From: Phycisphaerales bacterium
Lineage (GTDB): Bacteria > Planctomycetota > Phycisphaerae > Phycisphaerales > UBA1924
NCBI GenBank assembly: GCA_016699835.1
Contig: CP064987.1
Location: 2,790,001-2,854,000 of the forward strand
Direction of reading: 5' to 3'
DNA length: 64,000 bases
Shown: in pieces, positions 1 to 8,775 of the stretch
Position numbering within the stretch: position 1 is the stretch's first letter
Layout of the letters: every line of letters starts with the position of its first letter
The notes under the pieces: generated by a model
What the model was told of the DNA's origin: nothing
The model's database searches: none
The model's input: only the letters and a program-made list of their open reading frames with translations
Program-made: the position numbers and the translations under genes

Positions 1-2
1 CG

Positions 3-599
3 AAACGCGAGTGCTTCTCGCGCGAGTATGTGCTCGGCTCGGACGCGGATCAGTGCTGCGGCGGGGTGATGCAGGTTTTCTTTGAGTTCGTGGGGCCGCG
101 CGAGCGGGTCGTGATCTTCGGCGCGGGGCACGTGGCCCTGGCGATCGTGGATTTGCTCGAGGCCGCGTCGCTTGAGGTCGTGGTGGTGGACGATCGGCCG
201 GAGTGGAACAGTGCCGAGCGGTTCCCAGGAGCGAAGCGAGCGCTGACGTGGGACGAGGGCGTGGAGGCGGTGTCGCGCGAGCCGGGGCGAACGCTCGCGC
301 TGGTGATGACCTGCTCGCACGACACGGACTTTGAACTCTTGCGACGGCTCGTGCCCGTGTCGCCCGCGTTTGTGGGATTGATCGGGAGCAGGAGCAAACG
401 GGCGTGCCTCTTTGGACGGCTCGTCGCGAGCGGGTTGGACGAGGCGGCGGTGGGTCGGGTGAAATGCCCTATCGGCGTCGGGGACACGGGGAAAGAGCCG
501 AAACTTGTGGCGATCTCGATCGCGGCGGAGATCCTGATCGAATCGCGGAAGATGTCTGGTGTTCGTGATCGCGGGGGAGTTGGAGTGCGTCGTGGATGA
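3..599 (+). CDS. xdhC: XdhC family protein, C-terminal part (cut by window edge)
   Basis: The 5' end lies outside the window, and 198 codons remain, read in frame from base 3. The visible part starts with a segment ending in GSDADQCCGG. The Cys-Cys-Gly-Gly element is characteristic of XdhC/CoxI proteins. A Rossmann-type XdhC_C domain follows, with nucleotide-binding motif VIFGAGHVALAI near residue 40 of the fragment. XdhC proteins bind molybdenum cofactor and help sulfurate and insert it into xanthine-dehydrogenase-type enzymes in the cytoplasm. The next gene is a MobA-like nucleotidyltransferase whose likely start overlaps this stop, which supports a molybdoenzyme-maturation operon. The target hydroxylase is not in the window. 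The family call is firm; the true length is unknown. Confidence 0.85.
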   Translation, partial: KRECFSREYVLGSDADQCCGGVMQVFFEFVGPRERVVIFGAGHVALAIVDLLEAASLEVVVVDDRPEWNSAERFPGAKRALTWDEGVEAVSREPGRTLALVMTCSHDTDFELLRRLVPVSPAFVGLIGSRSKRACLFGRLVASGLDEAAVGRVKCPIGVGDTGKEPKLVAISIAAEILIESRKMSGVRDRGGVGVRRG

Positions 600-1218
600 A
601 GTTGTGGTTGCGGTGCTGGCGTCGGGGCGAGGCACGCGGATGGGCGGGCCGAAGATCCTGATGCGTGTCGGCGGGCAGGTGTGGTGGCGTGTGCAGCGTC
701 GACGATTGGCGGGTCTGGGCGATCGTGTGCGATTGATTTGGATCGTGTCGGGGATTGTTGAAGAGGCCTTGAGTGGGGAGGCGGACGCGCCGGGGCCTCG
801 AGTGCTGGGCGACGACTCCGCGCCGATGTTCGAGAGCGTGCGGCTCGCGGCCAAGAGCGTCCATGAATCCGGCGAGTCCGTCGGGATGTTCGTGCTGCCC
901 GTGGATGTTCCGGTCCCTTCATCCGGCGTTTTCGAGACGCTCGAAGAAACGTCGCGGGAGTCGGGGCGATCGGTGCCGACGAGGCCACAGTTTGAGAACA
1001 AGACGGGGCACCCGGTCTTCCTTCCAGCAGAGTGGATCGCGAAGATCGCACGAATGGACGAGCACGAGGTTCGCTCGCGCGCCACGACTGAGTCTATGCG
1101 GCTGGATCGGCTGATTGAGGGAGAGGTGATGTCGGTCGAGGTCGAGGATGCGGGCGTGCTGGTGAATCTCAACACACCCGAAGATGTTGCGGCGTGGGTG
1201 GCGAGCGCGACTGATTGA
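592..1218 (+). CDS. MobA/MocA-like nucleotidyltransferase
   Basis: This is a protein of about 208 residues with an NTP-transferase fold. The N-terminal motif LASGRGTRMGGPK matches the nucleotide-binding signature of molybdenum cofactor guanylyl- or cytidylyltransferases. A later LPVDVP segment fits the metal-binding aspartate region, and GHPVFLP is typical of MocA-like proteins. The family transfers CMP or GMP to molybdopterin. The GTG at 592 overlaps the upstream stop by 8 bases, implying translational coupling; an alternative GTG in the same frame lies at 559. The position after xdhC supports a role in maturing a molybdenum hydroxylase. Whether CTP or GTP is used cannot be told from the sequence. 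Confidence 0.75.
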   Translation: MDEVVVAVLASGRGTRMGGPKILMRVGGQVWWRVQRRRLAGLGDRVRLIWIVSGIVEEALSGEADAPGPRVLGDDSAPMFESVRLAAKSVHESGESVGMFVLPVDVPVPSSGVFETLEETSRESGRSVPTRPQFENKTGHPVFLPAEWIAKIARMDEHEVRSRATTESMRLDRLIEGEVMSVEVEDAGVLVNLNTPEDVAAWVASATD

Positions 1219-1293
1219 GGTTGTGTTCCCGGTGGTTGGGCGAGACGCGCCGCACGATTCGAGGTGTGAACATCGAGTGTGTGGGTGTCCTTC

Positions 1294-1350
1294 GACACCG
1301 CTCTGGAGAGCGGTGCCACCAGGAGATCGGTGCCACCAGAGTGCGGTGCC
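1294..1350. repeat. Dispersed palindrome, family C, copy 1
   Basis: The palindrome has arms CACCGCTCT and AGAGCGGTG around GG (1296-1315). It is followed by two more GGTGCC units (1329-1334 and 1344-1349). It lies between the convergent ends of the nucleotidyltransferase and comM genes. The second copy in this window is at 38638-38664. The function is unknown; transcripts from either side could form a hairpin here. Confidence 0.6.
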
Positions 1351-1363
1351 GCTGCATGTTCGT

Positions 1364-2890
1364 CTACACACGTCGGTCGAGGAGTCGATACTGCACGGCC
1401 TCGGCGACGTGGGGCAGGAGCACGCCCTCGGCGCCCTCGAGATCCGCGATGGTGCGCGAGACGCGCCGGATTTTGTCGTAGGCACGGGCCGAGAGCCCCA
1501 GTTCGTTCATCGCCTGTCCGAGGAGCGTCTTGGCGTCGTCGTTCATGCGGGCGTGGACGTCGAGTTGGTTGCCGGTGAGCCGGGCGTTGGGCGTGTTTCC
1601 CTGGCGAGCGTGCTGGCGCTCGCGGGCGGCAAGGACCTGGGCTCGCATCGTCTGCGTGCTCGTGCCCCGCGGCGATTCGGCGAGTTTCTTCCAGGGGACG
1701 GCCGGGGCCTCGACGTGGATGTCGATGCGATCGAGCAGGGGTCCGCTCAAGCGTGACAGATATTGCTCCATGGCGCGGCGACCGACCTCGCCCGGCGCGA
1801 CGTCGCCCTTGGGCGTGGGATTCATCGCCGCCACGAGCATGAAACTCGCGGGGAACTTCACGGCTCCGTGGGCGCGGGCGATGGTGACGACGTGGTCCTC
1901 GAGCGGTTGGCGGAGGGTTTCGAGGACGATTCGCGGGAACTCTGGAAGTTCGTCGAGGAAGAGGATGCCGTGGTGCGCGAGGGAGATCTCGCCGGGGCGT
2001 GGGATCATCCCGCCGCCGACGATCGCCGGGGAGGACGCGGTGTGGTGCGGGCTGCGGACGGGGCGGCGGGTGACGAGTCCCTGGCCCTCGGGAAGGAGAC
2101 CAGCAGCGGAATAGATCCGCGTGACCTCGAGTGCTTCCTCGACGGTGAGCGGCGGCAAGATGCCCGGGAGAGCCTTGGCCATCATCGTCTTGCCCGTGCC
2201 CGCGGGCCCGAGCATCAGGATGTTGTGCCCGCCCGCGGCGGCGACGACCATGGCGCGTTTCACGCCCTCCTGCCCGCGAACATCCGCAAAGTCCACGAGC
2301 GCGGGCGCGGTGTCGAGAAGCCCCGCGACGTCGAGGGCGCCAATGGGCGAGGGATCGATGAGGCCGTTGACGATGCCAACGCCTTCGGCAAGCGTGGAGA
2401 TGCCGTGAACCTCCAGCCCGGGGACCATCGCGGCCTCGGTCGCGTTGGCGCTTGGGACGATGACGCCCTTGGCGCCCTTGGCCTTGGCGAGGGCGGCCAT
2501 CGCGATCACGCCGGCGACGGGACGGACGCGGCCATCGAGGGCGAGTTCGCCACAGATCACGAACTGGCGGAGATCCAGGCCGCCGTCGTCGCGAACGGGG
2601 CGAATGACGCCCTGGGCGGCGAGGAGTCCCAACGCGATGGGGAGGTCATAGTCGGGGCCTTGCTTGCGGACGTCGGCGGGGGCGAGATTGACCAGGAGTT
2701 TGCCACGCACAGCCCCGAAACCGCTGTTGAAAAGGGCCGTTCGCACCCGTTCGAGGGATTCCTTGACGGCCGCGTCGGGGAGGCCGACGACGAGTTGCTT
2801 GTCCAGACCCTCGTCGTCGAGATCGACCTCGACCTCGCACGGCTCGGCGTCGATCCCTTGCATCAAATAGGATTGGACGCGGGCCACCAT
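1364..2890 (-). CDS. comM: YifB/ComM family Mg-chelatase-like AAA ATPase
   Basis: The protein is about 508 residues, the usual length for ComM/YifB. It has an N-terminal ChlI/Lon-like domain. The AAA core has Walker A GPAGTGKT near residue 225 and Walker B LFLDELPEF near residue 311. A Mg_chelatase C-terminal domain follows. The ATG at 2890 was chosen because MVARVQSYLMQGIDAEP matches the family N-terminus; longer in-frame reading would add 13 unrelated residues. In Haemophilus and Acinetobacter, ComM is a hexameric helicase that promotes branch migration when transformed DNA is integrated. It is transcribed away from the dehydrogenase gene, leaving a gap of only about 40 bp for both promoters. 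Confidence 0.9.
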   Translation of the reverse strand: MVARVQSYLMQGIDAEPCEVEVDLDDEGLDKQLVVGLPDAAVKESLERVRTALFNSGFGAVRGKLLVNLAPADVRKQGPDYDLPIALGLLAAQGVIRPVRDDGGLDLRQFVICGELALDGRVRPVAGVIAMAALAKAKGAKGVIVPSANATEAAMVPGLEVHGISTLAEGVGIVNGLIDPSPIGALDVAGLLDTAPALVDFADVRGQEGVKRAMVVAAAGGHNILMLGPAGTGKTMMAKALPGILPPLTVEEALEVTRIYSAAGLLPEGQGLVTRRPVRSPHHTASSPAIVGGGMIPRPGEISLAHHGILFLDELPEFPRIVLETLRQPLEDHVVTIARAHGAVKFPASFMLVAAMNPTPKGDVAPGEVGRRAMEQYLSRLSGPLLDRIDIHVEAPAVPWKKLAESPRGTSTQTMRAQVLAARERQHARQGNTPNARLTGNQLDVHARMNDDAKTLLGQAMNELGLSARAYDKIRRVSRTIADLEGAEGVLLPHVAEAVQYRLLDRRV

Positions 2891-2931
2891 GGCCGGGCAG
2901 CATATCACTCCCAAACGTTCGACGTACAACC

Positions 2932-4548
2932 ATGCCCAGGCTCATCTCACCAACCTTGGCCTCCACGCTCGAGTCGCTCCGCGGCACATCCATCGTCGCG
3001 GGGCAGTCGTCGCCGGCGTCGTCCGTCACATTCAACTCCATTAACCCGGAAACGGGCGATTCGCTCCCCATCCAGTTTTCCGCGGCGAGCAACCAGGACC
3101 TCGATCACGCCACGGCCTTCGCGTGGGAGGCGTTCTATGACCTCGACCAACGACCTCCCACACAACGTGCGGCGTTTCTCGCGCTCGCAGCGGAGAAGAT
3201 TGCGGCACTCGGGGAATCGATCCTCGAGGTTGCCTCGGCCGAGACGGGCCTGGCGATCGCGCGCCTCGCGTCGGAGCGGGATCGAACGGTCTTCACGCTC
3301 CAGATGTTCGCCGAACTCGTACAGGCGGGCGAGTGGATGCGATCGACGATCGATGGACCGTCTCGACCCGGGGCGCCGGCGTTCCATCAGATGTTGCGGC
3401 CGCTGGGGCCGGCGGCGGTCTTTGGCGCGGGGAACTTTCCGCTCGCGTACGGCGTCGCGGGCGGCGACACGGCGTCGGCGCTGGCCGCGGGGTGTCCGGT
3501 GGTCGTGAAGGGGCATCCGTCGCATCCGGCGACGGGTGAACTCGTCGCGCGGGCTGTAACCGAGGCCGTGAAGGAGTCGGGCCTTCACGCGGGGACGTTC
3601 TCGTATCTCCAGGCCGGCGGCGAGCGGGAGATGACGATCGGTTCGGCGTTGGTCGGGCACCCGTGTATTCGGGCCGTCGGGTTCACGGGATCGGTGGGAG
3701 GCGGGATGGCGATCGCGGCTCTCGCGGCGAAGCGGCCGGACCCGATTCCAGTCTTTGCCGAGATGGGGAGCGTCAATCCCGTCTTTGTGATGCCGGTCGC
3801 ACTGGAGTTGCATGGTCGCAGCATCGCCGACAAACTCTTCGCGTCGGTCACGGGATCGTGCGGGCAGATGTGCACGTGCCCGGGCCTGATCTTCGCGATC
3901 AAGGGCGACGAGTTCGAGACGTTCTCGCGCACGCTCGCGAGCCTCTTTGACACGGGGCAGGCGCAGCCGATGCTCTCGAGGCGGACGCGTGACACGTTCG
4001 CCAAACGCGTGGGCGAGGCGGCGACGGTCTCGGGCGTGGAGATCCGCGGCGGCAGCCCGCCCCAACCGGTCGCGTCGTCTTCGGCGATCACCGGGTCGCC
4101 GATTCTGCTCCGCACCAAGGCCGAGGTCTTCGAGCAGTCGCCGACGCTGCGTGAGGAGATCTTCGGGCCGGCGACGATCCTGGTCGGTTGTGATTCGTTC
4201 GACCAGATGCGCTCGTGCGCGGGGCTGATTCGAGGGTCGCTGACGGGATCGATCTTTGCGAATGCGCAGGATGCGCCGTTGGCCGCCGCGATCGTGCGCG
4301 TGCTGGAGATGCGCGTCGGGCGGATCGTGTTCAACGGCGTGCCGACGGGCGTCGAGGTGCGCGAGTCGATGGTCCATGGCGGCCCAAGCCCGGCGACGAA
4401 TCAGCAGCACACGACCGCCGTTGGCCCGCGCGCCATCGAGCGATGGTGCCGACCGATCTGTTATCAGGGCTTCCCCGAGCCGATGCTCCCCGCGGCGTTC
4501 CTGCATCTTGGCGGTGGGGGTGGGGGAGCGACGGGGGGTGGGGCGTGA
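2932..4548 (+). CDS. Alpha-ketoglutaric semialdehyde (2,5-dioxopentanoate) dehydrogenase-type aldehyde dehydrogenase
   Basis: A 538-residue member of the aldehyde dehydrogenase superfamily. It has the general-base glutamate in FAEMGSVNP (about residue 277) and the nucleophilic cysteine in GQMCTCPG (about residue 314). The QMCTCPG context, the N-terminal GxSxNPxTG-like segment and the C-terminal GVPTGVEV segment match the NADP-dependent alpha-ketoglutaric semialdehyde dehydrogenase branch. That branch oxidises 2,5-dioxopentanoate to 2-oxoglutarate in sugar-acid and hydroxyproline breakdown. No other pathway gene is adjacent, so the substrate is inferred from family resemblance. The stop overlaps the next start (GTGA at 4545-4548), so folP is probably coupled to it. 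The C-terminus is glycine-rich. Confidence 0.82.
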   Translation: MPRLISPTLASTLESLRGTSIVAGQSSPASSVTFNSINPETGDSLPIQFSAASNQDLDHATAFAWEAFYDLDQRPPTQRAAFLALAAEKIAALGESILEVASAETGLAIARLASERDRTVFTLQMFAELVQAGEWMRSTIDGPSRPGAPAFHQMLRPLGPAAVFGAGNFPLAYGVAGGDTASALAAGCPVVVKGHPSHPATGELVARAVTEAVKESGLHAGTFSYLQAGGEREMTIGSALVGHPCIRAVGFTGSVGGGMAIAALAAKRPDPIPVFAEMGSVNPVFVMPVALELHGRSIADKLFASVTGSCGQMCTCPGLIFAIKGDEFETFSRTLASLFDTGQAQPMLSRRTRDTFAKRVGEAATVSGVEIRGGSPPQPVASSSAITGSPILLRTKAEVFEQSPTLREEIFGPATILVGCDSFDQMRSCAGLIRGSLTGSIFANAQDAPLAAAIVRVLEMRVGRIVFNGVPTGVEVRESMVHGGPSPATNQQHTTAVGPRAIERWCRPICYQGFPEPMLPAAFLHLGGGGGGATGGGA

Positions 4549-5480
4549 GCCTGGCGATGGAGTGGACCATCGCGCGGGGGCGGTCGATCTCGCTCAAACG
4601 CCCTGTGGTGATGGGGGTCGTGAATCTCACGCCGGATAGTTTCCTTGAAGCGAGTCGCGTCGAGGTTGACGAGGTCGCACGCACGGCGGCGGCGATGGTC
4701 GAGGCCGGCGCGGATGTGCTCGATCTTGGCGCGGAATCGACAAGGCCAGGGAGCACGCCGGTTCCCGTGGAGACACAGTTGGCGCGCGTGATCCCGGCGA
4801 TTCGTGCCATCCGGTCATTGCCCGACGCGCACGCGTCCGCCATCCCGATCTCGGTAGACACGACGCACGCCTCGGTCGCGCGTGCGGCGTTCGACGCCGG
4901 GGCCGACATCATCAATGACACTTCGGCGGGTCGCGACGACCCGGCGATGCTGGCGACGGCGGGCGAACTCGGGATGGGCCTGGTGCTCATGCATCGTTTG
5001 CGTGAGCCGGCGAGCGACCAGTATTCCGACGCGTACGCCCGAGCGCCGCGGTATGCGCGGGGTGTTGTCGAGTGCGTGCGCGAGTTTCTCGCCGAGCGCG
5101 TCGCCGAGGCGCGCCGCGCCGGCGTGCATGACGAGTCGCTGGTCGTCGATCCCGGGCTGGGATTCGGGAAGTCAGTGGAGGACAACCTGGAACTGATGCG
5201 CGCCACGAGCGAGTTGGCGGCAGGGTCGATTCCGGTGATGAGCGCGCTCAGCCGCAAGAGTTTTGTGGGGCGGGTGTCGCTGGGGCGAGACTCGGAGGCG
5301 TCTGAGCGGCTGAGCGGGACGCTCGCGTTCTCGGTCCTTCACCTGGGCTTTGGGGCGATGATCTTTCGGGTTCATGACGTCCGAGAGCATCGCGAGGCGT
5401 TGGATGCGGCGATTTCGCTGCTGGGAACGGCCGACGCCAGCCTCACGACGGGTGTTCCAGGGCCGATCGGCGAGTGGTGA
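4545..5480 (+). CDS. folP: Dihydropteroate synthase
   Basis: The protein is about 311 residues. It carries the pterin-binding signatures of DHPS: GVVNLTPDSF near residue 25, then LGAESTRPG, then INDTSAG, and DPGLGFGKS further on. DHPS condenses 6-hydroxymethyl-7,8-dihydropterin pyrophosphate with p-aminobenzoate, the sulfonamide-sensitive step of folate synthesis. GTG 4545 is chosen because it overlaps the upstream TGA; ATG 4557 (MEWTIARG) is equally possible. Two other folate genes, folE2 and folD, lie elsewhere in the window. Coupling to an aldehyde dehydrogenase gene is not an obvious pathway link. Confidence 0.93.
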   Translation: MSLAMEWTIARGRSISLKRPVVMGVVNLTPDSFLEASRVEVDEVARTAAAMVEAGADVLDLGAESTRPGSTPVPVETQLARVIPAIRAIRSLPDAHASAIPISVDTTHASVARAAFDAGADIINDTSAGRDDPAMLATAGELGMGLVLMHRLREPASDQYSDAYARAPRYARGVVECVREFLAERVAEARRAGVHDESLVVDPGLGFGKSVEDNLELMRATSELAAGSIPVMSALSRKSFVGRVSLGRDSEASERLSGTLAFSVLHLGFGAMIFRVHDVREHREALDAAISLLGTADASLTTGVPGPIGEW

Positions 5481-5608
5481 ATCGTCCGGGGGGTCCCTAA
5501 CATCCAAGCCTCGGTCGTGGAAGGCTTGGAGCCGCCCACGCGAGGAACGGTTCGCGGCACGGTCGTGCGTGCGAACGGGTTTGAATCACGTTTCAATTGG
5601 AGTGATCC

Positions 5609-5944
5609 ATGGCCAACGCCAACGTCAAGGAGTTCACGGACGCCAACTTCGACGCCGAGGTTTTGAAGTCGTCGAATCCAGTGCTGGTCGACTTCTGGGC
5701 CGAGTGGTGCATGCCGTGCCGGAATCTCGCGCCGGTGATCGATGCCGTCGCGGACGACTTCGCGGGGAAGGCGAAGGTCGGGAAGGTGGACACGGACGCG
5801 AATCAGGCGATCGCGGTGAAGTATGGGATCACGGCGATCCCGACCGTGATCGTCTTCAAGGGTGGGCAGCCCGTGAAGAAGTTCGTGGGCTTCCAGAAGA
5901 AGGACATCCTCGCGGCGGCGTTGTCGGACGCCGGAGCCGCGTGA
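5609..5944 (+). CDS. trxA: Thioredoxin with WCMPC active site
   Basis: A 111-residue single-domain thioredoxin with no signal peptide, so cytoplasmic. The redox motif is WCMPC (residues 33-37), where the usual motif is WCGPC. The cis-proline context AIPTVIVFKGG is conserved, as is the buried aspartate in LVDFWAEW. GGAGTG sits just upstream of the ATG as ribosome-binding site. The enzyme reduces protein disulfides, including in ribonucleotide reductase; the window encodes a B12-dependent one. The glycine-to-methionine change in the CXXC loop could shift redox potential or partner choice, but the fold is clearly thioredoxin. Confidence 0.93.
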   Translation: MANANVKEFTDANFDAEVLKSSNPVLVDFWAEWCMPCRNLAPVIDAVADDFAGKAKVGKVDTDANQAIAVKYGITAIPTVIVFKGGQPVKKFVGFQKKDILAAALSDAGAA

Positions 5945-6071
5945 GGCGAACACGGAGGGCTCAGAGGATTTCCAGAGGATGACCGAGGGAACATAAGGGC
6001 CCTTGTTCTTGAGAATCTGGAGCGCACCTCGGTGTGAGAGCCTGTGTGTTCGGAGTTTGGAGAACGATGCG

Positions 6072-7160
6072 ATGACTCGTGCGGCGTCACAGGCTCCGGT
6101 TGAAGTTCCCCACTCGCTGCTCGTCGATCGGTTCGCCGGTCGGCCCATTCGCTGCGGCGTGGTGGGGGTGGGGCGGATGGGCCAGCACCACGCGCGGGTG
6201 TACAGCCAACTTGCCGGGTGCGAACTCGTGGGCGTCGTGGACGCGAGCGAGGAGCGTCGCGGCATGATCGCATCGAAGTTCAACTGCAAGGCCTTCGCGA
6301 CGGTGGAGGAACTGATCGCCGCCGGCGTGGATGCCGTGTCGATCGCGGTCCCCACGACGCACCACGAGCGTGTCGCCGGCCCGTTGCTCGAGAAGCGCAT
6401 CGCGTGCCTCATCGAGAAGCCGCTTGCGCAGGACGTGGAGACCGCCCGAAGGATCAAGGAGGCGGCGGAGAAGCACGCGGCGGTCCTGATGGTGGGGCAC
6501 ATCGAGCGTTTCAACCCGGTGATGCGCGCCATGCAACGGGCCGCCGACGACGGGCTGAAGATCATCCCGCGGTTCATGCAGGTCATCCGCGTCAGTCCGA
6601 TGTCGTTCCGCTCGATCGACGTGGGCGTGGTAATGGACATGATGATCCACGACCTCGACGTCGTGATCATGATGATGGGCGGACGCGAGCCGGACTACAT
6701 CCGGGCCGCGGGTGTTGCGGTCGTCACCGAGCACGAGGACCTCTGCAACGCGTGGCTGGAGTTCAACACGGCCCACGGGCGCTGCGTCGCGAACGTGACG
6801 GCGAGCCGTCTGGCGCTCAAGACCGAGCGTGTGACGCGGATCACCGGCGAGAACGCGTACATCAAGATCGACTATGCCGCCAAGTCCGGGACGATGATCC
6901 GTCGCTCGGCGAACGACCTCCAGATGAGCGAGGTCCGCGACCAGATCCGCGAGGGGACGGACCTGTCCAACCTCAAGTGGAATGAACTTGTGAACATCGA
7001 CCACCTGATGGTCGACGACGCCGAGCCGATCGTGGCCGAGATCCAGGCGTTCGTGAACGCGATCCGGACGGGGAAGCGCCCCCCGATCGACGCCGAGGCG
7101 GGGTTCGCGAACGTGCGGACGGCCCAGCGGATTGTCGAGGCGATTCGCCGCACGGTCTGA
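6072..7160 (+). CDS. Gfo/Idh/MocA family NAD(P)-dependent oxidoreductase
   Basis: A 362-residue protein. The Rossmann motif GVVGVGRMGQHHARVY lies at about residues 29-44, and EKPLAQD near residue 115 supplies the conserved lysine. The GHIERFNPV segment is typical of the MviM-like and UDP-N-acetylglucosamine 3-dehydrogenase (WlbA/KijD10-like) branch. Such enzymes oxidise sugars or sugar nucleotides using NAD. The ATG at 6072 was preferred because it begins shortly before the Rossmann fold. The window also holds manC and a CapD-type enzyme, which fits surface-polysaccharide synthesis, but they are not in the same operon. The exact substrate cannot be assigned. Confidence 0.8.
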   Translation: MTRAASQAPVEVPHSLLVDRFAGRPIRCGVVGVGRMGQHHARVYSQLAGCELVGVVDASEERRGMIASKFNCKAFATVEELIAAGVDAVSIAVPTTHHERVAGPLLEKRIACLIEKPLAQDVETARRIKEAAEKHAAVLMVGHIERFNPVMRAMQRAADDGLKIIPRFMQVIRVSPMSFRSIDVGVVMDMMIHDLDVVIMMMGGREPDYIRAAGVAVVTEHEDLCNAWLEFNTAHGRCVANVTASRLALKTERVTRITGENAYIKIDYAAKSGTMIRRSANDLQMSEVRDQIREGTDLSNLKWNELVNIDHLMVDDAEPIVAEIQAFVNAIRTGKRPPIDAEAGFANVRTAQRIVEAIRRTV

Positions 7161-7252
7161 TCGGGTCGAGTCGATTTTCCTCTCTCACAGGAACCGAACC
7201 AAGACACACCAAGTGTGAGACCAAAAGCACGCGGGGCGTGTACACTGTGGGT

Positions 7253-7282
7253 CCCGCCGGATGCACGATCCGAGCCGGCGGG
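7253..7282 (+). other. Leader hairpin upstream of the S1-repeat gene
   Basis: Arms CCCGCCGG (7253-7260) and CCGGCGGG (7275-7282) form a perfect 8-bp stem about 50 bp before the start codon of the S1-repeat protein. Ribosomal protein S1 genes are often regulated through their leader RNA, so a role in translation control is possible. No known leader motif is recognised. Confidence 0.3.
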
Positions 7283-7330
7283 GAGATCCCCTCATCATCC
7301 ATCGGATCACGCTGGTGAAGAAGCCTGTCC

Positions 7331-8680
7331 ATGAGCGCCGAGCCCACGAACGTTCCCGATTTGTCCCCGGAGTTGAAGGCCGAGATCGACGAAGCGATGC
7401 GCTTCCTCGACACGATGGATGAATCCGGGAAGTCGCAGCCGAAGCAGAAGGTTGTGGATCCCGCGGTCGCCGCCGCCGCGAGGCCGGCCGCCGTGCGCGG
7501 GCCAAGGGTGATCCAGGCCGGGCGTGAGCATCGCTCGGGCATGGTCGTGAGCGTCGGGCCGACGGACATCTTCCTTGAGTTCGGCCCGAAGGAACTGGGC
7601 ATCCTCCCGCGGATCCAGTACAAGGAAGAGGAACTCCCGCAGAAGGGCCAGCAGATCGACGTCGTGGTCGATCGCTTTGAGCCCGAGGAGAGCCTGTTCG
7701 TCTGCTCGCGTCCTGGGACGGTGCAGAAGGCCGCGTGGGAGATGCTCGAGGCGGGGCAGATCGTCGAGGCCCGCGTGACGGGCGTCGTGAACGGCAAGGA
7801 CGGGAAGCCCGCGGGGCTTGATCTCGAGGTCGCCGGACATCGCGCGTTCATGCCCGCGTCGCAGATCTCGTTCGAGCGTGTGCAGGATCTCTCGGTGTAC
7901 GTCGGCGAGAAGATGGCGGCGGCGGTGTCGCGCGTCGATCGCTCGGGTCGCGGGAACATCATCCTCTCGCGGCGCGACGTGCTCGACACCGAGCGCAAGG
8001 CCAACGCCGAGAAACTCAAGACCACCCTCCAGGAAGGCCAGACCGTCGAGGGCGTGGTCCGCAAGATCATGCAGTTCGGCGCGTTCGTGGACCTGGGCGG
8101 CGTCGATGGGCTTGTGCATATTTCTGATATCACGCACGACCGCATCGGGCATGGCGAGAAGGCCGTCGCGAAGTTTCTCTCCGAGGGCCAGCGCGTCTCG
8201 GTCCGCATTCTGAAACTCGACTGGGAGAACAACCGCATCTCGCTGGGGCTCAAGCAACTCCAGGCCGACCCGTTCTCGAGCGCCCCGCTCGCGGAAGGGT
8301 CGGAGGTGACGGCCCGCGTGACGAAGATCGCCGAGTTCGGCGCCTTCTGCGAGGTCGCGCCGGGGGTCGAGGGGCTGATCCACATCTCCGAACTTGATCA
8401 CAAGCGCATCGCCAAGGTCGACGACGTGGTGAAGCCCGATCAGGTCCTCCAGGTCAAGATCCTCAAGATCGATCCGCAGACGCGGCGCATCGCCCTCTCG
8501 CTCAAGGCCCTCAAGCCCGCGCCCGAGGTCGATTTCGGCGGCGGCCCGGGCGGCAAGGGGAAGAAGGGCGGACGCGATCGCGACGGACGCTCTGCCGAGG
8601 AGATCCTCAAGGAGACTCCCGCCCTGCGGCGCATGCGCGAGAAGTTCAAGAACTCGCAGTTCAAGGGTGGCCTAAGCTAA
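7331..8680 (+). CDS. S1 RNA-binding domain protein (ribosomal protein S1-like)
   Basis: A 449-residue protein with four S1/OB repeats, at about residues 57-122, 140-208, 235-305 and 320-392. The last two are the best conserved, each with a GAFxEV/DLGGVDGLVHISD-like core. A basic glycine- and lysine-rich tail follows. E. coli S1 has six repeats, so this is a shorter form like those in several other phyla. It probably binds mRNA on the ribosome and may serve as the S1 homologue. It is monocistronic, with a hairpin in its leader. Alternatives are another multi-S1 protein such as a Tex-independent RNA chaperone. Confidence 0.82.
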   Translation: MSAEPTNVPDLSPELKAEIDEAMRFLDTMDESGKSQPKQKVVDPAVAAAARPAAVRGPRVIQAGREHRSGMVVSVGPTDIFLEFGPKELGILPRIQYKEEELPQKGQQIDVVVDRFEPEESLFVCSRPGTVQKAAWEMLEAGQIVEARVTGVVNGKDGKPAGLDLEVAGHRAFMPASQISFERVQDLSVYVGEKMAAAVSRVDRSGRGNIILSRRDVLDTERKANAEKLKTTLQEGQTVEGVVRKIMQFGAFVDLGGVDGLVHISDITHDRIGHGEKAVAKFLSEGQRVSVRILKLDWENNRISLGLKQLQADPFSSAPLAEGSEVTARVTKIAEFGAFCEVAPGVEGLIHISELDHKRIAKVDDVVKPDQVLQVKILKIDPQTRRIALSLKALKPAPEVDFGGGPGGKGKKGGRDRDGRSAEEILKETPALRRMREKFKNSQFKGGLS

Positions 8681-8775
8681 CCCGGCATCGGCGGTCGTTC
8701 TCCACCTACAAGATGTCCGCGCTCATGAGCGTGCTCGCGAGTGTTGTGGCCGTGGCCTGCCGCGAAACACGTTCG

